This document shows positions 6,477-11,388 of a DNA stretch of 11,388 nucleotides, piece by piece. How positions within the stretch are numbered: the first letter of the stretch is position 1; the number at the start of each line of letters is the position of its first letter. The DNA is taken from contig JAFKFF010000107.1 in the NCBI GenBank assembly GCA_017307315.1, forward strand, positions 1-11,388, written 5' to 3'. Origin of the DNA: Alphaproteobacteria bacterium. GTDB taxonomy: Bacteria > Pseudomonadota > Alphaproteobacteria > Micropepsales > Micropepsaceae. The position numbers and the translations under genes are program-made. The notes beneath the pieces were generated by a model, which did no database searches, was not told the origin of the DNA, and worked only from the letters and a program-made list of their open reading frames with translations.

Positions 6477-7603
6477 CAGCCGATCACCTGGATGTCGGCC
6501 TGGAGCGCGCCCGCCGCCTTGATCGCCTGCAGGATCGAGATGATGTCGCGCGGCCCCACGCCCAGCGCGTTCAGGCCATCGACCATGCTCTGCAGCGAAA
6601 CGCCCTGGTTGAGCACGGCCATCTTGTTGCCCTTGTCGTCGTCGATCTGGATCGAGGTGCGCGGCACCGCGACGGTCGAACCGGTGTTGGAGAAGGGCGA
6701 AGGCTGGCTCACCTGCGGCGTCTCGTTGACGCGGATGGTGAGGTTGCCCTGGGCGATGGCGACGGTGGAGATGCGCACATCCGACCCCATCACGATCACG
6801 CCCGAGGTCTGGTCGATGATGACCTTGGCGGGCTGGTCGGGATCGACCTTGACCTGCTCGATGTCGGTCAGAAGCCCCATCACGCCGCCGGGATAATTGG
6901 CCGGCACGTGCAACTGCACATTCGACGGGTCGGATGCCACCGCGACGCTGCCGCCCAGATAAGTGTTCACCGCCTTGGCGATGCGGGTGGCGGTGGTGAG
7001 ATCCGGATTGTGCAGCGAGAGCTTCAGATTATCCATGCCGGCAAGATGAAAGCCGGTCTCGCGCTCGACGATGGCACCGTTGGCGATGCGCCCGGCTGTC
7101 GGCACGCCGCGGGTGACGCTGGCGGCGTCGCCTTGCGCGGAAAAGCCGCCCACCGCGACGGGGCCCTGGCCCACCGCGTAGGTCTGGCCGTCGGCGCCGA
7201 ACAGGGGCGTCACCAGCAAAGTGCCGCCCTGCAGATTCTTGGCGTCGCCCATGGCGCTGACATTGACGTCGATGCGCGTGCCCGCGCCGGCGAAGGCGGG
7301 AAGATTGGCCGTCACCATCACGGCGGCGACATTCTTGGTCTGCATGGTCTGGCCGCGGGTGTTGACGCCCAGCCGCTCCAGCATGGTCTGGATCGATTGC
7401 TGGGTGAACGGCGCGTTCTTGAGCGAGTCGCCGGTGCCGTTGAGACCGACCACCAGGCCGTAGCCGACCAGCATGTTGTCGCGAATGCCCTCGACCTCGA
7501 TCAGGTCCTTGACCCGCGAGAAGGCGAGGACGGGTCCGGGCGCGGCCATCAAGGCGGCGCCAAGGGCGAAAGCGGCGATACGGATATAAAGCGGTGCGCG
7601 CAT
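6476..7603 (-). CDS. flgI: FlgI, flagellar P-ring protein
   Basis: FlgI forms the P ring that surrounds the rod in the peptidoglycan layer. The 375-residue product has an N-terminal signal peptide (MRAPLYIR followed by a hydrophobic Ala/Leu core ending at VLAFS), as expected for a periplasmic Sec substrate, then the family blocks RVKDLIEVEG, DNMLVGYGLVVGLNGTGDS, TQQSIQTMLERLG, TKNVAAVMVTANLP and GTRIDVNVSAMGDA, and the C-terminal GVGPRDIISILQAIKAAGAL. Length and order are normal for the family. I chose the ATG at 7603 rather than an upstream in-frame ATG at 7687: the longer form adds 28 residues of basic, non-signal sequence and would begin upstream of the likely sigma-54 promoter. It is the first gene of the flgI-cheL-flbY operon. 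Confidence 0.95.
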   Translation of the reverse strand: MRAPLYIRIAAFALGAALMAAPGPVLAFSRVKDLIEVEGIRDNMLVGYGLVVGLNGTGDSLKNAPFTQQSIQTMLERLGVNTRGQTMQTKNVAAVMVTANLPAFAGAGTRIDVNVSAMGDAKNLQGGTLLVTPLFGADGQTYAVGQGPVAVGGFSAQGDAASVTRGVPTAGRIANGAIVERETGFHLAGMDNLKLSLHNPDLTTATRIAKAVNTYLGGSVAVASDPSNVQLHVPANYPGGVMGLLTDIEQVKVDPDQPAKVIIDQTSGVIVMGSDVRISTVAIAQGNLTIRVNETPQVSQPSPFSNTGSTVAVPRTSIQIDDDKGNKMAVLNQGVSLQSMVDGLNALGVGPRDIISILQAIKAAGALQADIQVIG

Positions 7604-7639
7604 GAACTCGGCTTCTGCCTGTTTCTCGGGAAGGCTTCT

Positions 7640-7655
7640 TGCCAGTTTCGTGCCG
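7640..7655 (-). promoter_or_regulatory. Sigma-54-like promoter for flgI
   Basis: On the minus strand CGGCACG-AAAC-TGGCA matches the sigma-54 consensus TGGCACG-N4-TTGCA except for the first T and the second T of the -12 box. The invariant GG and GC are present with the required 10-base spacing. The predicted start is about 12 nt downstream near 7630, giving a leader of about 27 nt before ATG 7603. This fits Caulobacter-type class III basal-body operons, which use RpoN. Confidence 0.55.
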
Positions 7656-7697
7656 CGCCGGCTGAAGAAATTACATTTATATATCAATATGATAGCA

Positions 7698-7716
7698 GTT
7701 CATATGAACAGTGTTC
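7698..7716. promoter_or_regulatory. GTTCATATGAAC palindrome and overlapping imperfect repeat
   Basis: Bases 7698-7709 form a 12-bp perfect palindrome, and 7706-7716 form a second one (GAACA-G-TGTTC) sharing the GAAC arm. It lies in the AT-rich part of the flgI-gpmI region, upstream of the flgI promoter. The GTTC/GAAC words resemble alphaproteobacterial LexA half-sites, but the spacing is not the usual N7, so I do not name a regulator. Confidence 0.4.
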
Positions 7717-7842
7717 GGTTCCTGGCGGCAGCTTTTGCCGGGCATTTTCCGGCCTTTGAACATCAACCGTTACCGCTGCGGGCCCGGGCGGGGCAGCTGG
7801 CCGGCCGGGGTTACTCCGGCCTTGGAAAGCAGAGTTGGAAGG

Positions 7843-7876
7843 GGCTTCGCACTCTTTTTACTGCATGTGCGAAGCC
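7843..7876. promoter_or_regulatory. 10-bp perfect inverted repeat upstream of gpmI
   Basis: GGCTTCGCAC (7843-7852) and GTGCGAAGCC (7867-7876) flank a 14-nt T-rich loop. It lies 58 bp before the gpmI start. A weak promoter can be read across it: TTGGAA at 7835-7840 and TTTACT at 7857-7862, spaced by 16 bp, which places the -10 in the loop. That would suit an operator or a leader hairpin. It cannot be a terminator for either flanking gene, because both read away from it. Confidence 0.45.
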
Positions 7877-7924
7877 GCATGGACAGGGGTGAAAGCCGTT
7901 CCTATGTTCGGTCCATCGCCACAC

Positions 7925-7929
7925 AGGAG
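7925..7929 (+). promoter_or_regulatory. Ribosome binding site of gpmI
   Basis: AGGAG lies 5 nt before the ATG at 7935 and decides the start. The in-frame GTG at 7929 overlaps the AGGAG itself and is rejected. Confidence 0.75.
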
Positions 7930-7934
7930 TGTTT

Positions 7935-9467
7935 ATGCCCGCGCCGCGTCCCGCCCTGCTTTGCATTCTCGATGGCTGGGGATGGCGCACCGATGAAACG
8001 GACAATGCCATCGCCCAGGGCAGCACCCCCAACTACACAAGTATGCTGCAGGATTGCCCGCATGCACTGCTTGAAACGTCGGGCCGCGCCGTGGGCCTGC
8101 CGCAAGGCCAGATGGGCAATTCCGAAGTCGGCCACATGAATATCGGCTCCGGCCGCATCGTCTCCCAGGATCTGCCCCGCATCGATGTGGCGATCGAGGA
8201 TGGTTCGCTCGCCGCGCGTCCCGCCCTGCGCGAGATCATCGCCAAGGCGCAAGCCTCCAAAGGCGCTGTGCACCTGATGGGCCTTCTGTCGCCGGGCGGG
8301 GTGCATTCGCATCAGGATCACATGGCGGCGCTGGTGCGGATCTTGGCGCAGTCGGGCGTGCCGGTTTTCATCCATGCCTTTCTCGACGGCCGCGACACCC
8401 CGCCCAAAAGCGCGCGCGGCTTCCTGGAAAAATTCGCCAGGGATATCGATGGCATTGCCGGCGTGCGGATGGCGACCTTGTCGGGACGCTATTACGCCAT
8501 GGACCGCGACAAGCGCTGGGACCGGGTGCGGAAAGCCTATGACGCGATGGTCGATGCCGATGCCCGCCGCCATGGCGATGTCTTCGCGGCGCTGGACGCC
8601 TCTTACGCCGACGGCGTCACCGACGAGTTCGTGGTGCCGGCCGTCTTGGGCGATTACGCGGGCATGGCTGACGGCGACGCCTTGCTGTTCGCCAATTTCC
8701 GCGCCGACCGGGCGCGGGAAATCTCGTTGGCGCTGCTCGATCCGGGTTTCCAGGGCTTCGAGCGGAACCGCGTGGTGGCGTTCAGCGCCGCGGCGGGCCT
8801 CACCGAATATTCCGAGGAACTCGCCCGGCTGATGCGCGCGATTTTCCCGCCCGAGGATGTGCGCGAGACCCTGGGCGAAGTGATGGCCGAACAGGGCCTC
8901 AAGCAGCTGCGCATCGCCGAGACGGAAAAATACGCCCATGTCACCTTCTTCCTGAATGGCGGGCGCGAAGAACCTTTCGAAGGCGAGGACCGCATCCTGG
9001 TGCCCAGCCCCAAGGTCGCTACCTACGACCACAAGCCGGAGATGAGCGCCTTTCAGGTGACCGAGAAGCTGGAAGAAGCGATTGCCAGCGGCAAATACGA
9101 TCTCATCGTCGCCAACTATGCCAATCCCGACATGGTCGGCCATACCGGCATCATGCAGGCGGCGGTGAAGGCGGTGGACACGATCGACGAATGCCTGGGC
9201 CGGCTTCGCGCCGCCATCGAAAAGGCGGGCGGCGTGATGTTGCGGACCGCCGATCATGGTAATGTGGAGATGATGAAGGATCCCAAGACCGGCGAGCCCC
9301 ACACCGCCCATACCCTGTTCGATGTACCGGTGGTGGCGGTCAACGCGCCAAAGGGGACGCGGCTGGAAAATGGCCGGCTGGCCGATGTCGCGCCCACCAT
9401 GCTGGCCCTGATGGGGATCGCCAAGCCCAAACCGATGACGGGCCATTCTCTTCTCGCGAAAGGCTGA
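7935..9467 (+). CDS. gpmI: GpmI, cofactor-independent phosphoglycerate mutase
   Basis: This 510-residue cytoplasmic enzyme interconverts 3- and 2-phosphoglycerate through a phosphoserine intermediate, using two Mn ions. All key positions seen in Bacillus-type enzymes are present: Asp13 in LDGWG, the nucleophile Ser63 in GNSEVGH, His124 in VHSHQDH, the NFRADRAREIS and RYYAMDRD substrate loops, Asp399 and His403 in NPDMVGHTG, Asp440 and His441 in TADHGN, and His459 in HTAHT. Length is normal for the family. An AGGAG site sets the start. It is the first gene of a rightward gpmI-envC-ctpA cluster that is common in alphaproteobacteria, and the next gene begins 2 nt after its stop. It has no direct link to the flagellar genes and simply lies beside them. 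Confidence 0.97.
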   Translation: MPAPRPALLCILDGWGWRTDETDNAIAQGSTPNYTSMLQDCPHALLETSGRAVGLPQGQMGNSEVGHMNIGSGRIVSQDLPRIDVAIEDGSLAARPALREIIAKAQASKGAVHLMGLLSPGGVHSHQDHMAALVRILAQSGVPVFIHAFLDGRDTPPKSARGFLEKFARDIDGIAGVRMATLSGRYYAMDRDKRWDRVRKAYDAMVDADARRHGDVFAALDASYADGVTDEFVVPAVLGDYAGMADGDALLFANFRADRAREISLALLDPGFQGFERNRVVAFSAAAGLTEYSEELARLMRAIFPPEDVRETLGEVMAEQGLKQLRIAETEKYAHVTFFLNGGREEPFEGEDRILVPSPKVATYDHKPEMSAFQVTEKLEEAIASGKYDLIVANYANPDMVGHTGIMQAAVKAVDTIDECLGRLRAAIEKAGGVMLRTADHGNVEMMKDPKTGEPHTAHTLFDVPVVAVNAPKGTRLENGRLADVAPTMLALMGIAKPKPMTGHSLLAKG

Positions 9468-9469
9468 GA

Positions 9470-10807
9470 TTGCGCGGCGGAATTCCCCTCGCTTTTTTTG
9501 CGGCCGTCCTGAGCGTCGCGGGCGGCTTCTCCTCCTGGGCCGCCGATCCGCCCGGCAAGAAAGTGACCGTGCCGGTGGCGCCGCGCCCCCGGCCGAACGT
9601 GAAGGACGACGGCGCGAAAGATGCCGCCAGACCGGCGACGGACATTCCCCTCGACATGTCCAAGGCGGTGAAACCGGAATCGCTGAGCAAGCTTCCCTCC
9701 AGCGCGTCGCAGTTGAATTCGCTGAAGGCCGAAGTTGCCCGCGACAAGCCCGCCGTGGACAGCGCGCGGCAGAAAAGCGAACAGCTCTCCGCCGAAGCCA
9801 AGACCCTGCGCCAGAAGCTGATCGCCACGGCGGCCAAGATCGAAAGCCTGGAACAGGAAACCGTCTATCTGGGCGAGGAGATCGACCGGCTGGAGCGGCA
9901 GGACGCCGAACTGACCGAAGGCTTCCGGCGCGACCGCATTTCCGTGACCAAGCTTCTGGCGATCCTGGAGCGGTTGCAGCACGACATGCCGCCGGCCCTG
10001 GCGGTGCGCCCCGACGACGCGCTGGCGGCGGCCAGGGGCGCCATGCTGGTGGGCGCCAGCCTGCCGCCGGTCTATGCGGAAGCGGCCCGGCTCGCCCGCC
10101 GCATCGAAACCCTGAAAAGGACCCGCGTCTCGCTGATCGCGCGCCGGGGCGAGGCGACCCGGACCGCCTCGGAACTCACCGCCGCCCGGGCGGACCTGGA
10201 AATCCTCACCACCCAGAAGGAATCCGAAGCCCAGACGGCGGGCGACGAATACGACACGCTCAAATCCCGGCTGGCGGAAATCGCCGCCAAGGCGGCCGAC
10301 TTCCAGGCGCTGGCGAACCGGGTGGCGGCGCTGAAGCGTTCGGGTGGCGGCGATGACGGCATCACCATCGTCACCGCGTCGAATTCCGGCGCCCTCGGCC
10401 CCCTGTCCAAAGGTTCATTGTTGCGGCCTGTGGTGGGAACTGTGGCGCCGGCCGAGACCAATCCCGAGGAAATCCGCCGGAATCCGGGCATCACCTTCAT
10501 GACGCGCGACAACGCCCAGGTGATCGCGCCCATCGACGGGCGGGTCCTGTTCGCGGGCCCTTACCATAAGTCGGGACAGGTCTTGATCCTGGAGATAACC
10601 ACTGGCTACGATCTGGTGCTGGCCGGGCTCGGGCGCGTGACCGTGCGGCCGAACGACGAAGTGCTGGCGGGTGAGCCCGTCGGCGTCATGCCAGCGCAAA
10701 GCGGCACGCCGAAAGAGCGGCTTTACTTCGAGTTGCGGCACGACGGTCATGGGCTGGATCCGAGGCCATGGCTGGCCCTGGAAACGCGGAAGGCAAAGAG
10801 ATCATGA
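9470..10807 (+). CDS. envC: EnvC-like murein hydrolase activator with degenerate LytM domain
   Basis: The 445-residue protein has a signal peptide (hydrophobic core at residues 7-19, likely cleavage after SSWA near 24), a Pro/Lys-rich linker, long coiled-coil segments (about 75-150 and 195-295, with Glu/Lys/Arg heptads such as KIESLEQETVYL), and a C-terminal LytM/M23-fold domain from about 318. In this domain the metal-binding residues of active M23 enzymes are gone: the HxGxD-type motif reads NPGIT (338-342) and the HLHFE-type motif reads RLYFE (417-421). That matches EnvC proteins, which do not cut peptidoglycan but switch on amidases in the periplasm at division. It starts with TTG at 9470, 2 nt after the gpmI stop, with GAAAGG 6 nt upstream. 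No other start gives the signal peptide. It overlaps the next gene by 4 bp (ATGA). Confidence 0.85.
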   Translation: MRGGIPLAFFAAVLSVAGGFSSWAADPPGKKVTVPVAPRPRPNVKDDGAKDAARPATDIPLDMSKAVKPESLSKLPSSASQLNSLKAEVARDKPAVDSARQKSEQLSAEAKTLRQKLIATAAKIESLEQETVYLGEEIDRLERQDAELTEGFRRDRISVTKLLAILERLQHDMPPALAVRPDDALAAARGAMLVGASLPPVYAEAARLARRIETLKRTRVSLIARRGEATRTASELTAARADLEILTTQKESEAQTAGDEYDTLKSRLAEIAAKAADFQALANRVAALKRSGGGDDGITIVTASNSGALGPLSKGSLLRPVVGTVAPAETNPEEIRRNPGITFMTRDNAQVIAPIDGRVLFAGPYHKSGQVLILEITTGYDLVLAGLGRVTVRPNDEVLAGEPVGVMPAQSGTPKERLYFELRHDGHGLDPRPWLALETRKAKRS

Positions 10808-11388
10808 AAAAAGTTGCTTTGGTGGCGCTGGGCGGTGCCGCAGGGTTTGCCCTGGCCTTGAGCCTCCTGCCCCAGGCGCAGGGCGCCAGCGAATCCAGCG
10901 CCTATCGCCAGCTCGATCTCTTCTCCGACGCCTTCGAGCGGGTGCGCGCCAATTATGTGCGCCCCGTCCAGGACAGCGAGCTGGTCAGCGCCGCCATCCA
11001 GGGCATGGTGTCGAACCTGGACCCCCATTCCAGCTACATGGACGCCAAGTCCTATAACGACATGCATATCACCACCAAAAGCCAGTTCGGCGGCGTCGGC
11101 ATCGAAGTGACGCAGTAAGACGTGCTCATCAAGGTGATCTCGCCCATCGACGGGACGCCCGCCGCCAAGGCCGGCATCAAGTCCGGCGACCGCATCGCCG
11201 GCATCGACGGTGTCTCCATCGCCGGCCAGCCCTTGAACGAAGCCATCGACAAGATGCGCGGGCCCGAAGGTTCCAAGGTCACTCTCACCATCCTGCGCGA
11301 AGGCGAGAAGAAGCCCTTCGACGTCACCTTGCAGCGCGCCGTGGTGCAGGTCGACGCCGACACCTGGCGCAAGGAAGGCGATGTTGGA
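10804..11388 (+). pseudogene. ctpA: CtpA-type S41 protease gene, interrupted by in-frame TAA and cut by window end
   Basis: CtpA proteases are periplasmic serine proteases with a PDZ domain, involved in envelope maintenance. The frame opens at ATG 10804 (overlapping the envC stop), with a signal sequence (MKKVALVALGGAAGFALAL) and the N-terminal helical region (RANYVRPV, MVSNLDPHSSYMD, GGVGIEVTQ). A TAA at 11116-11118 ends the 104-residue product in the middle of the PDZ domain. The same frame then continues for 90 codons without another stop, reading DVLIKVISPIDGTPAAKAG, GDRIAGIDG and the rest of the PDZ domain, ending in DTWRKEGDVG. One base change (T11116 to G gives GAA) would restore it, which suggests a nonsense mutation or a sequencing error. 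The S41 catalytic Ser-Lys part lies beyond the window, so activity cannot be judged. A GTG at 11122 could restart translation but has no clear ribosome site. SD-like GGAAGG is at 10788-10793. Confidence 0.75.

Larger units (their letters stand above)
7604..7934. other. Divergent intergenic region between flgI and gpmI
   Basis: These 331 bases hold no convincing gene. From left to right they contain the sigma-54-like site for flgI (7640-7655), an AT-rich stretch (about 7668-7710) unlike the GC-rich surroundings, a 12-bp palindrome (7698-7709), a small GCCGG/CCGGC hairpin (7737-7753), a GGCCGG/CCGGCC hairpin (7803-7821), a 10-bp inverted repeat (7843-7876) and the gpmI ribosome site (7925-7929). 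This density of symmetric elements suggests a shared regulatory region, which is inference. Confidence 0.7.

Noticed and set aside
6416-7759. 447-codon plus-strand frame over flgI
   Set aside because: It is a shadow of flgI on the opposite strand, rich in Asp/His/Gly/Arg, with no motif.
7902-9446. 514-codon minus-strand frame over gpmI
   Set aside because: It mirrors gpmI, whose catalytic residues are all intact. The antisense product is His/Gly/Arg-rich with no family signature.

Overview
The window comes from a high-GC alphaproteobacterium with a polar, Caulobacter-type flagellar system. The evidence is the genes flgI, cheL and flbY in that order, a FlaEY-like protein, a pseudaminic-acid/flagellin glycosylation pair, and a perfect CtrA box (TTAA-N7-TTAA). 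I cannot name the genus from sequence alone.

Left part (1-2403): the 3' end of a pseG-like gene (+) for nonulosonic acid synthesis meets a TPR/glycosyltransferase gene (-) tail to tail, overlapping by 17 bp. The second protein looks like FlmG, which transfers pseudaminic acid to flagellin. A 112-bp divergent promoter region with the CtrA box (2427-2441) separates it from the next gene.

Middle part (2516-7603): a 967-residue FlaEY-like secreted flagellar protein (+) has an SBBP-type beta-propeller set between flagellin/hook-associated-like segments. A 299-bp gap follows, with no convincing gene but four hairpins in two pairs. The leftward operon flgI-cheL-flbY comes next, with overlapping stop/start codons and a sigma-54-like promoter just upstream of flgI.

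Right part (7935-11388): after a 331-bp divergent intergenic region with several palindromes, a rightward cluster runs gpmI (glycolysis), envC-like LytM activator (septal or envelope peptidoglycan hydrolysis) and a ctpA-type S41/PDZ protease. The spacing is 2 bp and then a 4-bp overlap. The protease frame is broken by an in-frame TAA at 11116-11118, after which the same frame continues to the window end.

Functionally the left and middle parts make, glycosylate and assemble the flagellum, with signs of CtrA and sigma-54 control. The right part is an alphaproteobacterial housekeeping and envelope cluster. The items most worth a second look are the interrupted protease, the CtrA box, the structurally covarying inverted-repeat pair and the hairpins in the two long intergenic gaps. 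I saw no clearly new defence or mobile system.
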